Notes: a model not told the origin generated them from the sequence alone. 64,000 nt of DNA from Flavobacterium sp. NG2 (GCF_034119845.1 NZ_CP139420.1:164001-228000); one strand, 5' to 3'. Shown: positions 54,732 to 63,151, counted from the first letter of the stretch. A program made the numbers and translations.

Positions 54732-54765
54732 CAAACATAGATTCCACAAATTTTCACAGATTATT
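54732..54765. repeat. Degenerate solo copy of the GxxExxY-type repeat arm
   Basis: CATAGATT, CACAAATT and CACAGATT units at 9-10 base spacing, ending TTATTT, align base for base with most of 40023-40056. No GxxExxY gene is attached. It starts 3 bases after the right target duplication of the insertion sequence. Confidence 0.55.
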
Positions 54766-54792
54766 TTATTATTTATCTGAATGCTAAACAAT

Positions 54793-54825
54793 AAAAACCG
54801 ATACTCAAAAACAGTATCGGTTTTT
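54793..54825. terminator. Terminator of the AraC-type gene
   Basis: A 13-bp perfect stem (54793-54805 with 54813-54825), 7-base loop, A run on one side and T run on the other. It lies directly after the stop codon of the minus-strand AraC gene and could work in both directions. Confidence 0.85.
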
Positions 54826-54830
54826 TCATA

Positions 54831-55694
54831 CTACACTTTTTGTGTTCTAAACTCAGTAGCTGTCATTCCAGTATTTTTCTTGAACAACCGAGAAAAATAA
54901 GAGTAATCTTCATATCCTAAAGTTGTAGCGATTTCGTTAACTGAAAATTGTTTTTCCATCAACATGCGCTTAGCTTCTAGTATCACTCTGTCGGTGATTA
55001 CTTGGGTCGTAGTTTTATTGAGAACTTCTTTCGTAATTCTATTCAAATGTTTTAAGGTAATATGAAGCTGTTCTGCGTAATAAAAAGGAGCTTTTTCGGC
55101 TTTATACTTTTGCTCCAAAAGCACAGCAAAACGAGTTAGCTTTATATTATAAGAATGAACTTCATGCTCGAATGTACTAAAGTATTTTCTAGCCAATTCA
55201 ATATGAATAATATCCACTAGGTTCATTATTTTGTCTCTTTGTAGTAATTGCTTCTTCCTTCTTTCCGTCATCAAAGCATCAAAAAAAGGAATAATCGCTT
55301 TCATCTCATCATTATTCAGTACAATTTCAGGAGAACTATTAACTTTCGAATAAAAAGGATATTCATCAATGTCTTTTTGTCCAAAATATAGATTATATAT
55401 TTCCTTTGAAAAAAATACAATATAACCTTCTATCTCTTCAGACAAACTCCAATGATGCATTTGTCCTGGTTGTAATACAAAAACACTACCAGATTGGATT
55501 GTAAAATGGTCGAAATCTACCACATGAGTTCCTGTACCTGAAGTAAAAAGAACTAAAACATAAAAATCATGACGATGTGGTTTTTCTATAAAACTATGGT
55601 TCAACAAATGATTTTTAAATGTATTCACATACAAATCACTGTGTACTGAATTACAGTCAAAATTCTGAATCGAATAAACAGGATACTTTTTCAT
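54831..55694 (-). CDS. AraC-family transcriptional regulator
   Basis: A 287-residue regulator. The N-terminal cupin-like sensor domain includes KPHRHDFYVLVLFTSGTGTHVVDF and SVFVLQPGQMHHW. The C-terminal double helix-turn-helix (about 190-285) ends SVNEIATTLGYEDYSYFSRLFKKNTGMTATEFR. The ligand is unknown. It is divergent from the DUF983 gene, with which it shares a symmetric promoter region (55744-55771), so DUF983 or itself may be a target. Confidence 0.9.
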   Translation of the reverse strand: MKKYPVYSIQNFDCNSVHSDLYVNTFKNHLLNHSFIEKPHRHDFYVLVLFTSGTGTHVVDFDHFTIQSGSVFVLQPGQMHHWSLSEEIEGYIVFFSKEIYNLYFGQKDIDEYPFYSKVNSSPEIVLNNDEMKAIIPFFDALMTERRKKQLLQRDKIMNLVDIIHIELARKYFSTFEHEVHSYNIKLTRFAVLLEQKYKAEKAPFYYAEQLHITLKHLNRITKEVLNKTTTQVITDRVILEAKRMLMEKQFSVNEIATTLGYEDYSYFSRLFKKNTGMTATEFRTQKV

Positions 55695-55743
55695 ATTTAA
55701 AAAAATGTCTTTATTGTGCTATCATGAGCGAATATAGAAAACA

Positions 55744-55771
55744 AAAGGTATATAGTTAAAAAATACCTTTG
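55744..55771. promoter_or_regulatory. Symmetric divergent promoter region of araC-type and DUF983 genes
   Basis: AAAGGTAT (55744-55751) and ATACCTTT (55763-55770) form an inverted repeat. The right arm contains the -7 box TACCTTTG (55764-55771), 17 bases before DUF983. The left arm gives TACCTTTTG on the minus strand, one base off consensus spacing, for the AraC gene. Confidence 0.5.
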
Positions 55772-55788
55772 TTAAAAAAACAAACAAA

Positions 55789-56151
55789 ATGGGACATACA
55801 ATATTTCACCTTTTCAAAAACGAATGTCCAATCTGTCATAAAGGAAAAATTTTCAATGAAAAAACTCCTTTTTTAAAACTTGGTTTTCCTAAAATGCATA
55901 CGAATTGCTCTCACTGTCATTTTAAGTACGAGAAAGAACCGGGATACTTTTTTGGTGCCATGTACATAAACTATGGTTTGACTGTCGCACAATCCATTGC
56001 GACCTATTTTATTGCTCAATTTTTCTTTAAAGAAACCTTTGACTTAAGAATTATTCCCATCATTGCATTCGTCATCATAGGATTAGCTTCTTTTAATATT
56101 CGTTTTTCAAGATTGCTGTGGTTTTATATGTTCAAAGGATATTCAGTTTAA
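55789..56151 (+). CDS. DUF983 membrane protein with zinc-ribbon cysteines
   Basis: A 120-residue DUF983 family protein. The N-terminal Cys pairs CPICHKGKIF and CSHCHFKY form a probable zinc ribbon (about 12-44). The sequence EKEPGYFFGAMYINYG follows, then two membrane helices (about 64-85 and 88-106). The family's function is unknown. It precedes the Crp/Fnr gene by 46 bases. Confidence 0.85.
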   Translation: MGHTIFHLFKNECPICHKGKIFNEKTPFLKLGFPKMHTNCSHCHFKYEKEPGYFFGAMYINYGLTVAQSIATYFIAQFFFKETFDLRIIPIIAFVIIGLASFNIRFSRLLWFYMFKGYSV

Positions 56152-56197
56152 AAAATATTCTCAAAAACGGTTATCTTAGCGACAGAAATCTTATTTT

Positions 56198-56773
56198 ATG
56201 ACGTTAATCCTCGAAAATATTGCCAAACAAATCACGTTATCAGCTGAAGAGCAAGTGTTGTTTTTGTCGAAAATTGAAGTCAAACAATTCAAAGCCAAAA
56301 CAATCTTGCAACAAAGCGGTACGGTTTGCAAGAACTCCTATTTTGTCAATTCGGGGATTTTAAGAAGTTTCAATATCAATGATAATATTGTAGAGTATAT
56401 TATGAGTTTTGCCTGTTCGGGCTGGTGGATTAGTGATATGTACAGTTTGCTTTCGCAAAAACCAGGCAACTTATTTATCGAAGTACTTGAAGATGCCGAA
56501 GTAGTCGTGCTTTCGAAAGAAAATCAAGAGATTTTATACCGTGAAATTCCTAAACTAGAACGTTTTTTCAGAATCTTAATCGAAAATTCTTTGGTTGCCA
56601 ATCAAGAACGTTTAATGGGCAACCTCAGTTTATCTGCCGAAGAACGTTTCGAAAAATTCCAAAACAAATACCAAGACCTACAATACAGAATCCCACAAAA
56701 ACAAATTGCTTCATTCATTGGTGTAACTCCTGAGTTTTTTAGCAAAATGAAATCCCGAATATTGAAAAAGTGA
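56198..56773 (+). CDS. Crp/Fnr-family regulator
   Basis: A 191-residue protein with an N-terminal cyclic-nucleotide-binding-like beta-roll (about 20-115) and a C-terminal winged helix (RIPQKQIASFIGVTPEFFSKMKSRILKK). No Fnr-type cysteine cluster is visible, so it is not a typical Fe-S oxygen sensor. A near-match -7 box TATCTTAG lies at 56172-56179. A 16-bp palindrome in front of the next gene (56899-56914) resembles an Fnr-type operator and is a candidate target. Confidence 0.88.
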   Translation: MTLILENIAKQITLSAEEQVLFLSKIEVKQFKAKTILQQSGTVCKNSYFVNSGILRSFNINDNIVEYIMSFACSGWWISDMYSLLSQKPGNLFIEVLEDAEVVVLSKENQEILYREIPKLERFFRILIENSLVANQERLMGNLSLSAEERFEKFQNKYQDLQYRIPQKQIASFIGVTPEFFSKMKSRILKK

Positions 56774-56898
56774 TCAGTGCTCAGTTGTTTAGTAGGCAGT
56801 CGTAAAAGAAATTCAGTATTCCTTCATTATGTTCCAAGACTGAACACTCCTCCTCTGTTTACTGAATACTAATTACGAATCTTCAGAACGGAACACTT

Positions 56899-56914
56899 CT
56901 TAATCTAGATTAAG
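56899..56914. promoter_or_regulatory. Fnr-like 16-bp palindrome upstream of the pirin gene
   Basis: CTTAATCTAGATTAAG is a perfect palindrome with TTAAT-N4-ATTAA half sites, one base per half away from the Fnr box TTGAT-N4-ATCAA. It lies 22 bases upstream of the -7 box, around the -33 region. Confidence 0.45.
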
Positions 56915-56936
56915 TGCTAAACACGTACATCGGGCG

Positions 56937-56944
56937 TAAATTTG
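56937..56944 (+). promoter_or_regulatory. -7 promoter box of the pirin gene
   Basis: TAAATTTG, exact TAnnTTTG match, 28 bases upstream of the pirin start. Confidence 0.55.
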
Positions 56945-56972
56945 TATTATAATAATCACTAAATTTATAATT

Positions 56973-57689
56973 ATGGCAACTACAGTTATACACCCAGCAA
57001 ATACAAGAGGAAATGCAAACCACGGATGGCTTAATGCGTATCACAGTTTTAGCTTTGCAAACTATTATAATCCAGATAGAAATCAGTTTGGTGTCTTACG
57101 CGTTTTAAACGATGATACTATTGCAGCAGGAATGGGTTTTGGCACACATCCTCATAACAATATGGAGATTATCACGATTCCGTTTGAAGGTGATTTGGCA
57201 CACAAAGACAGCATGGGCAACGAAGCCACAATAAAAACTGGTGATGTTCAGGTGATGAGTGCTGGTTCAGGAATTCAACATTCAGAATTCAACCCTAACG
57301 CTGAACAACAAACCAAATTATTTCAAATCTGGTTGTTTCCAAATAAAAAAGACGTAACACCTCGTTACCAACAAATCACTTTGGATGCAACCAAACAAAA
57401 AAATGATTTTGCTCAAATTTTATCACCGAATGCAGATGATGAAGGGGTTTGGATTCATCAAGATGCTTGGTTCTTTATGGCTGATTTCGACAAAGACTTT
57501 AGTAAAACTTATCGTTTAAAAAAATCAGGAAATGGTGTGTATCTTATTGTAATTTCAGGAAGCATCACCGTTGATGGAAAAGAATTAAACACTAGAGACG
57601 CTATTGGAGTAACCGATTTTGAAACAGTTGACATACAAGCACAATCAAACGCTAAATTTTTATTAATGGAAATCCCTATGAACTACTAA
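56973..57689 (+). CDS. Pirin-family bicupin protein (YhhW-like)
   Basis: A 238-residue bicupin of the YhhW/pirin group. The metal ligands of the N-terminal cupin are visible as His59 and His61 (GTHPHNN), His103 and Glu105 (IQHSEFNP), matching quercetin dioxygenase-like YhhW. The sequence RGNANHGWLNAYHSFSF is the family start. Physiological substrate unknown. It is followed after 10 bases by a GNAT gene, so the two form an operon, possibly controlled by the Crp/Fnr protein next door. Confidence 0.92.
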   Translation: MATTVIHPANTRGNANHGWLNAYHSFSFANYYNPDRNQFGVLRVLNDDTIAAGMGFGTHPHNNMEIITIPFEGDLAHKDSMGNEATIKTGDVQVMSAGSGIQHSEFNPNAEQQTKLFQIWLFPNKKDVTPRYQQITLDATKQKNDFAQILSPNADDEGVWIHQDAWFFMADFDKDFSKTYRLKKSGNGVYLIVISGSITVDGKELNTRDAIGVTDFETVDIQAQSNAKFLLMEIPMNY

Positions 57690-57699
57690 AACTCGCATT

Positions 57700-57990
57700 A
57701 TGACTGCAACAATCAACATGGATGCCGACAATAGAAGAGGTGCTTTTGAAATTGTTATTGATAAAAAAGTAGTAGCAAAAATGACCTTTGTTTTTGCAGG
57801 ACCCGCCAAATTCATTATTGATCATACAGAAGTTAATCCCGAATACAACGGCAAGGGTTTTGGAAAAATATTGATTCAAAAGGCTATTGGCTTTGCCAAA
57901 GATAAAAACTCAAAAATCATCCCTTTATGTCCTTTTGCGAAAGCATATTTTGAAAAACATCCTGAACTAAATAATGTTTTAGTATCATGA
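57700..57990 (+). CDS. Small GNAT-like N-acetyltransferase (YjdJ type)
   Basis: A 96-residue protein of the short GCN5-related YjdJ type, starting MTATINMDADNRRGAF. It has the acetyl-CoA loop region VNPEYNGKGFGKILIQKAIGFAK and the C-terminal IIPLCPFAKAYFEKHPE. It is cotranscribed with the pirin gene. Substrate unknown. The 158 bases after it (57991-58148) hold only the terminator of the convergent LRR gene. Confidence 0.88.
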   Translation: MTATINMDADNRRGAFEIVIDKKVVAKMTFVFAGPAKFIIDHTEVNPEYNGKGFGKILIQKAIGFAKDKNSKIIPLCPFAKAYFEKHPELNNVLVS

Positions 57991-58079
57991 ATCTTATAAA
58001 TAATCATTCATGAACGAAAAGGCTCCTCGTCAAATTTCTAGAGCCCCGCTTTTATTTTACCCGAACAAAATTAAATTAA

Positions 58080-58107
58080 AAAAGGTTGTCTTTGCAGACA
58101 ACCTTTT
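58080..58107. terminator. Terminator of the LRR gene
   Basis: A 12-bp perfect stem (58080-58091 with 58096-58107) with tetraloop TTGC. The T run on the minus strand fits the LRR gene; the plus strand also has a short T tail. Confidence 0.85.
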
Positions 58108-58148
58108 CTAACTAATTTATTTACTAAACATCATTATGAAAAAACTTT

Positions 58149-59003
58149 TTATTGCTCCGAAACCAAAGGTCTTTGGATTTCCATTGCGATATCCAAAAGA
58201 ACTGCTACACCTTTATCATTAACCATCGTCATATTCAAAGTGTCTAAAACTGCTAATCTTCTTGAAGTTAAACCACTAAACTTATTATATGAAATATTCA
58301 TTTCTTTAAGTTGATTTAATTTCTCTAATTCAAAAGGCACTTGCCCTTCAAACTTGTTTTCAAACAAACTTAAATTTTCTAATTTAGTTAATTCGGCAAT
58401 CTTTGGGCTTAATTTACCCACCATCATATTACTATTTAAAAGCAATGTTTTTAAAGTCTTAATTTCATATAGCGAATTTGGAATCTGTCCTTCAATTTCA
58501 TTATTAAATAAAGATAAAACTTCTAGTTGTTGAAGATTACCAATTTGAGCTGGTAATTCACCTGACAATCTATTCATATACAATTCAACTTGTTTTAAAT
58601 TATTTAATTTTGAAATCGAAGAAGGTATCGCACCTTCGATTTGATTAAATGAAAGATCTAAAACTTTTAATTTTTTCAAATTACCTAAATCACGAGGAAT
58701 AAAACCTGAAAGTTTATTTTTATGTAAATTCAATTCTTGTAAGTCAACAAGCGAAACGATTTCAGCAGGTAATTCACCAACTAAATTGTTGTTTCTTAGA
58801 TCAATCGAAACAACTTTGTCGCCATCTAATTTTATACCATACCAAGTATTAACTGGCGCATTTAAATCCCATTTAGCTTTCCAATTATTCCCTTGGGTTG
58901 TATTGTATAACTTTATCAATACTGCTTTATCAGATGAAGACACTTCTGCTAGCATTACAAAAGATGTCAAAACAGTTAATACAAAGGTGATTATATTTTT
59001 CAT
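58149..59003 (-). CDS. Secreted leucine-rich-repeat protein
   Basis: A 284-residue exported protein (signal peptide about 1-19). After a cap region with the Trp-rich LYNTTQGNNWKAKWDL, it carries about eight plant-type 23-24-residue LRRs (about 64-250), such as LQELNLHKNKLSGFIPRDLGNL. LRRs bind proteins; the partner is unknown. No T9SS C-terminal sorting domain is evident. A full -7 box is 31 bases upstream. Confidence 0.9.
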   Translation of the reverse strand: MKNIITFVLTVLTSFVMLAEVSSSDKAVLIKLYNTTQGNNWKAKWDLNAPVNTWYGIKLDGDKVVSIDLRNNNLVGELPAEIVSLVDLQELNLHKNKLSGFIPRDLGNLKKLKVLDLSFNQIEGAIPSSISKLNNLKQVELYMNRLSGELPAQIGNLQQLEVLSLFNNEIEGQIPNSLYEIKTLKTLLLNSNMMVGKLSPKIAELTKLENLSLFENKFEGQVPFELEKLNQLKEMNISYNKFSGLTSRRLAVLDTLNMTMVNDKGVAVLLDIAMEIQRPLVSEQ

Positions 59004-59034
59004 AGCCAGATAATTTATACTTGATTATTTGATT

Positions 59035-59042
59035 CAAATATA
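59035..59042 (-). promoter_or_regulatory. -7 promoter box of the LRR gene
   Basis: The minus strand reads TATATTTG, 31 bases upstream of the start at 59003. Confidence 0.55.
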
Positions 59043-59152
59043 TACCAAAATAAAGATTATATACCAAAATAATCGACGAACTACACTTTTAAATACAAAT
59101 TAATACCTTTTTCTTACGAAAAACAAAAAACTAACTCTTGATAAAAAATAAC

Positions 59153-59160
59153 TATATTTG
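59153..59160 (+). promoter_or_regulatory. -7 promoter box of the DUF1761 gene
   Basis: TATATTTG, exact TAnnTTTG match, 26 bases upstream of the start at 59187. Confidence 0.55.
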
Positions 59161-59186
59161 AAATACTAACCTTAAAGATAATTAAA

Positions 59187-59669
59187 ATGGAAATTAATTT
59201 TTTAGTACTATTAGCAGCAGCAGCTTCAACTTTAGTAGTTGGTTTTATTTGGTATAATCCAAAAGTATTTGGAACTATTTGGATGAAAGAATCAGGGATG
59301 ACAGAGGAAAAAATGAAAGGTGCAAATATGGCCTTTATCTTTGGTATGTCAGTGTTTTATGCTTTTTTAATCGCAATGGTAATTCAAATGCTTAGTATTC
59401 ACCAATGGGGAGCTGTGAGTATGGTTGGTGGAGATCCTAGTTTAGCAAAACCATCCTTTGATGCATTTATGGCTGATTACGGAACTTCTTTCCGCACTTT
59501 TAAACATGGTGTTTTTCACGGCTTACTAACAGGATTATTTTTAGCAATGCCAATTATAGCAACCAATTCTTTATACGAAAGAAAGAGCTGGAAATACACT
59601 TTAATTTCAGCAGGATATTGGACAGTAAGCTTTATGTTGATGGGAGGAATAATTTGTGCATGGGCATAA
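59187..59669 (+). CDS. DUF1761 membrane protein
   Basis: A 160-residue protein with four predicted membrane helices (about 5-24, 49-69, 108-128, 138-158) and the family segment GFIWYNPKVFGTIWMKESGMTEEKMKGANM. DUF1761 has no established function. It is a single gene with its own promoter box and a terminator shared with phhB. Confidence 0.85.
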   Translation: MEINFLVLLAAAASTLVVGFIWYNPKVFGTIWMKESGMTEEKMKGANMAFIFGMSVFYAFLIAMVIQMLSIHQWGAVSMVGGDPSLAKPSFDAFMADYGTSFRTFKHGVFHGLLTGLFLAMPIIATNSLYERKSWKYTLISAGYWTVSFMLMGGIICAWA

Positions 59670-59687
59670 ACGTAACCTTTATAGTTT

Positions 59688-59720
59688 AACTCGTCTTCAA
59701 AAGAGACGAGTTCTTTTTTT
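59688..59720. terminator. Bidirectional terminator between DUF1761 and phhB genes
   Basis: AACTCGTCT (59688-59696) pairs with AGACGAGTT (59704-59712), followed by CTTTTTTT. It also lies directly after the phhB stop codon on the other strand. Confidence 0.82.
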
Positions 59721-59995
59721 CAAATTTGCTCAATTGCTTTGGCTAAATTAAAATCTTTATCTGTAAGTCCATTGGCATCATGAGTAGACAACCTAATATT
59801 CACTTTATTGTAAACATTAAATAATTCAGGATGATGATTTGCCTTTTCTGCCAAGACACCAACCTGAACGATGAAAGCAAGTGCCTGATTGAAATTTTTA
59901 AAAACAAATTTCTTTTCAATACCTTGATTATTATATTTCCAATCTAATAAATTGATCAACAAAGGTTGGGCTGTTATTTCGTTATACGTATCCAT
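59720..59995 (-). CDS. phhB: 4a-hydroxytetrahydrobiopterin dehydratase (PCD)
   Basis: A 91-residue pterin-4a-carbinolamine dehydratase that regenerates the pterin cofactor of aromatic amino acid hydroxylases. The PCD signature is present as AEKANHHPELFNVYNKVNIRL with His-His-Pro, and the C-terminal THDANGLTDKDFNLAKAIE. Length is normal. No pterin-dependent hydroxylase is in the window. Confidence 0.93.
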   Translation of the reverse strand: MDTYNEITAQPLLINLLDWKYNNQGIEKKFVFKNFNQALAFIVQVGVLAEKANHHPELFNVYNKVNIRLSTHDANGLTDKDFNLAKAIEQI

Positions 59996-60066
59996 AATTC
60001 TATTATTTTGTTTATATAAAATTAGTTAAAATTTAGCCAACAACTCTATCATTTGAGTTTAAATAG

Positions 60067-60074
60067 TAATTTTG
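60067..60074 (+). promoter_or_regulatory. -7 promoter box of the FemAB/BioF2-like gene
   Basis: TAATTTTG, exact TAnnTTTG match, 22 bases upstream of the TTG start at 60097. Confidence 0.5.
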
Positions 60075-60096
60075 AACTCTAAATCCATACACTATT

Positions 60097-61245
60097 TTGA
60101 AAGATCATTATTCTTTACAAATATATTCCTCGACAGATAATCTTCCTAAAGAGTGGGATCATTTGGCTTCAAAAAACATCTTCCTTTCGAAAGACTATTT
60201 AAACATCTTAGAAAAAGCAGCTCCAATAAATATGATTTGTCATTTTATAGGAATATTCAAAGAGGAACAATTGGTTGGCATCTCATTATCACAATTTATA
60301 AATTTAACTAATGTCAATTCTTTAGGAGATCGCGACCACTGTTTCAAAACTATGGTTAAAAATTTCTTGTTCAAAAAATTAATTTCCAATGTACTCATTA
60401 TAGGAAACAATATGTTGACTGGACAAAATTGCTATAGCTTTAGCAATACCATTTCAACAAAAGAAGGGCTCATTCAACTGAATAATGCTACTCAAGAACT
60501 GCGTGATTTATTCAAAAAAAGAAAAATCAAAATTCATCTTACTGTTTTTAAGGATTTTTTGATACCTGATTCAAAGAAATTCAAAATGGATGAATTCAAA
60601 AGGTATTATCATTTCAACACACAGCCTAATATGATTTTTAACATCAAAGAATCATGGCATTCTATTGATGACTATATAGCTGATTTAAATAAAAAATACC
60701 GCGATCAATATAAAAGAGCACGCAAAAAAGCTGAATGCATTGAGAAAAAGAAATTATCCCTTTCAGAAATTACACAATATCACGCTAAGATTAATGAACT
60801 GTACCTAAATGTAGCCGAAAATGCTCCTTTCAACACTTTTTATTTATGCGAAAATCATTTTGAAGTATTCAAAGAAAAACTCCACGACAACTTTTTATTT
60901 TATGGCTACTTCCTCGAAGACGAACTCATAGGATTTAATACGCTAATTAAAAACGGACAAGATATTGATACGTACTTTTTAGGATACAATCACAAACACC
61001 AAAGAGAAAAGATGTTGTATCTGAATATGCTATACGATATGATAGGATATTCGATAAAGAAAAAATATAAACGGATAATCTTTGCGAGAACAGCACTTGA
61101 AATCAAGAGTTCGGTAGGTGCCATTCCAATTGAAATGAACGGTTTAATTCAGCATGAAAATTATTTCTTAAACCTATTAATGGCAAAAAGTTTTGCGTAT
61201 TTTGAACCTAAGACTGAATGGATTGAGAGAAATCCGTTTAAATGA
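60097..61245 (+). CDS. FemAB/BioF2-like GNAT acyltransferase
   Basis: A 382-residue protein with a double GNAT layout as in BioF2-like/FemAB relatives. The segment DYIADLNKKYRDQYKRARKKAE (about 192-213) is typical of that group, followed by LYLNVAENAPFN and an acetyl-CoA fold with KYKRIIFARTALEIKSSVGAIP. These proteins move acyl or aminoacyl groups onto envelope or small molecules; the substrate is unknown. The TTG start is supported by the promoter spacing. It ends 4 bases from the convergent lipid kinase gene. Confidence 0.72.
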   Translation: MKDHYSLQIYSSTDNLPKEWDHLASKNIFLSKDYLNILEKAAPINMICHFIGIFKEEQLVGISLSQFINLTNVNSLGDRDHCFKTMVKNFLFKKLISNVLIIGNNMLTGQNCYSFSNTISTKEGLIQLNNATQELRDLFKKRKIKIHLTVFKDFLIPDSKKFKMDEFKRYYHFNTQPNMIFNIKESWHSIDDYIADLNKKYRDQYKRARKKAECIEKKKLSLSEITQYHAKINELYLNVAENAPFNTFYLCENHFEVFKEKLHDNFLFYGYFLEDELIGFNTLIKNGQDIDTYFLGYNHKHQREKMLYLNMLYDMIGYSIKKKYKRIIFARTALEIKSSVGAIPIEMNGLIQHENYFLNLLMAKSFAYFEPKTEWIERNPFK

Positions 61246-61249
61246 TATT

Positions 61250-62119
61250 TTAAGGAATAGCTACTTTAATTTTATCTGATGAAATGGAAATTGTCAATTC
61301 ATTTTCATTGCCAACATATTCTCCATCAATTTGAAACCCAACTGGAATATTCGTTTTTATTGTTGCTGAATCCGTAGAAATGATTTCAATATCTTTATGC
61401 CCTAATGGCATCCTCCCCATAACAATATTACTAATTACTCCTAGGTTTATTTTCTTCAAAATCACCAGTTCAAATTTACCGTCATTGAGTGTTCCTAATG
61501 GATTAATTACCACTCCAGTTCCATACTTTTGCGCATTGGCAATTACAATCATCCTGGCTTCGGTATCTATGGTTGTACGTGCCGTTTCTATTATTACATG
61601 AAATGGTTTTGGTGCATTGACTAAAGTTCGAAAAGCTTGCGCAAAATAGCCCCACTTACCGTGAATTTTACTTTTTTTATAATTTTTAATCAATTCAGCA
61701 TTTAACCCAATATCACTTAGATGTAAGCTTTTTTTATGATTAATCACAACCATATCAATTTCTAGATAATCATTAAAAAGGGCAATTTCTAAATTTTCCT
61801 CAATGGTTCGTATCAAATCCAATTCGACAGCTAAACCATTTGCTGAACCTACAGGCAATATTCCTAAAACTACATCTTTATGCGCTACAGCGTCACCTAC
61901 TAATTTAATAGTACCATCACCTCCTGCAATAATAATTCGTTCAGGCTTATACTCGTCATACAGTTCTCTGATTTTTAAAATATCATCAATATCTGTTGTG
62001 TAATAAAGCACTAGATTAATTTCTTTGGTGGCAACAAAATCATTAACCGCCTGAATATAATCAGTCTTTTCTAGTCCTCCTGATACAGGATTCACAACCA
62101 ATAGGATATTCTTTTTCAT
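61250..62119 (-). CDS. Diacylglycerol kinase-family lipid kinase
   Basis: A 289-residue protein of the DAGK/YegS lipid kinase family. It starts with NPVSGG, has the nucleotide loop IIIAGGDGTIK, the variant GILPVGSANGLAVEL (GTxND position) and the C-terminal beta domain with GFQIDGEYVGNEN. It would phosphorylate diacylglycerol or a related lipid at the membrane. A -7 box lies 48 bases upstream, divergent from the App1-like gene. Confidence 0.9.
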   Translation of the reverse strand: MKKNILLVVNPVSGGLEKTDYIQAVNDFVATKEINLVLYYTTDIDDILKIRELYDEYKPERIIIAGGDGTIKLVGDAVAHKDVVLGILPVGSANGLAVELDLIRTIEENLEIALFNDYLEIDMVVINHKKSLHLSDIGLNAELIKNYKKSKIHGKWGYFAQAFRTLVNAPKPFHVIIETARTTIDTEARMIVIANAQKYGTGVVINPLGTLNDGKFELVILKKINLGVISNIVMGRMPLGHKDIEIISTDSATIKTNIPVGFQIDGEYVGNENELTISISSDKIKVAIP

Positions 62120-62167
62120 GTTTTTATTTCGATTATTGCTTAAAATTAACTAATTTTCATTGTACTT

Positions 62168-62175
62168 CAAAAGTA
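62168..62175 (-). promoter_or_regulatory. -7 promoter box of the lipid kinase gene
   Basis: The minus strand reads TACTTTTG, exact TAnnTTTG match, 48 bases upstream of the start at 62119. Confidence 0.5.
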
Positions 62176-62182
62176 ACCCCAA

Positions 62183-63151
62183 ATGAAACCTATTTTAAAA
62201 CTTTATCGTGGTTATGCCAACGAACAGGAATTAATAGTCATGGGACATGTTTTTAAACCTACTAATAGAAAAGATTATGATTTTCTATCCAGAAAATTTA
62301 AAAACGCAAAGGCTACTATTAATATGTTCCGAATTAAAACGCAAGCCAATGCTGATGTGTACCTTATGCATGATAACATACGAATTCACACAAAAACGTT
62401 AGATGACGGTTATTTTAAATTTTGCATCCCTTTAAGTCAAAAAAATTATGGTTGGATTGAATACGAAGTTAGTATTGTTTACAAAAATCAAACAATAGTA
62501 TGTAAAGAAAATTATAACCGACCTAAAGAAGGAGATTTAGGTATCATCTCTGATATTGATGACACTTTTTTGGTTTCTTACACTAAAAGTCCTGTCAAGA
62601 AAATCTATCATTTACTATTTAAAAATGTAATGAAGAGAAAAATTTTTGAAGATGTTGTCCCTCACTATCAAGCCTTAAGTCTGGCTGGAAGAACAAATCC
62701 AAATGAGCGCAATACTTTTTTCTATGTTTCGAGTAGTGAATGGAATTTATACCGATTTATTGTAAAATTCACTGAAATCCATCAACTCCCAAAAGCAGTA
62801 CTACTACTTAAAGATATTAAAACGAGTATAAAAAGTTTTTTTTGGACAGGAAGAGGCCAGAAGCACAATCATAAATTTGAAAAAATAAAGCATATTCTCG
62901 AATTTTATCCGAATCTTAAATATGTCTTATTGGGTGACGACACTCAAGAAGATGCTCGCCTCTATGAGGCCATTTGCAAAATATTTCCACTTAGCATCAA
63001 AGCTGTTTACATAAGGCAGACAGGAAGCTCTCAAAAAGCACATATAACAACAATACTAACCAACATCACTACTTTGAATGTAAAAGTATGTTATTTTAAA
63101 AATAGTGCTGAAGCCATTGAACATTCTAAAGCCATAGGGTTGATTGCCTAA
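62183..63151 (+). CDS. App1-family (DUF2183) phosphatidate phosphatase-like protein
   Basis: A 322-residue protein with the DUF2183/App1 catalytic start GDLGIISDIDDTFLVSYTKS, where DIDDT is the HAD-like DxDxT motif, followed by FFYVSSSEWNLYRFI and KYVLLGDDTQEDARLYEAI. The N-terminal 120 residues form a beta-rich domain (YRGYANEQELIVMGHVFKP). The yeast member is a phosphatidate phosphatase. Divergence from a lipid kinase gene fits a shared role in phospholipid turnover; that is inference. Confidence 0.87.
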   Translation: MKPILKLYRGYANEQELIVMGHVFKPTNRKDYDFLSRKFKNAKATINMFRIKTQANADVYLMHDNIRIHTKTLDDGYFKFCIPLSQKNYGWIEYEVSIVYKNQTIVCKENYNRPKEGDLGIISDIDDTFLVSYTKSPVKKIYHLLFKNVMKRKIFEDVVPHYQALSLAGRTNPNERNTFFYVSSSEWNLYRFIVKFTEIHQLPKAVLLLKDIKTSIKSFFWTGRGQKHNHKFEKIKHILEFYPNLKYVLLGDDTQEDARLYEAICKIFPLSIKAVYIRQTGSSQKAHITTILTNITTLNVKVCYFKNSAEAIEHSKAIGLIA

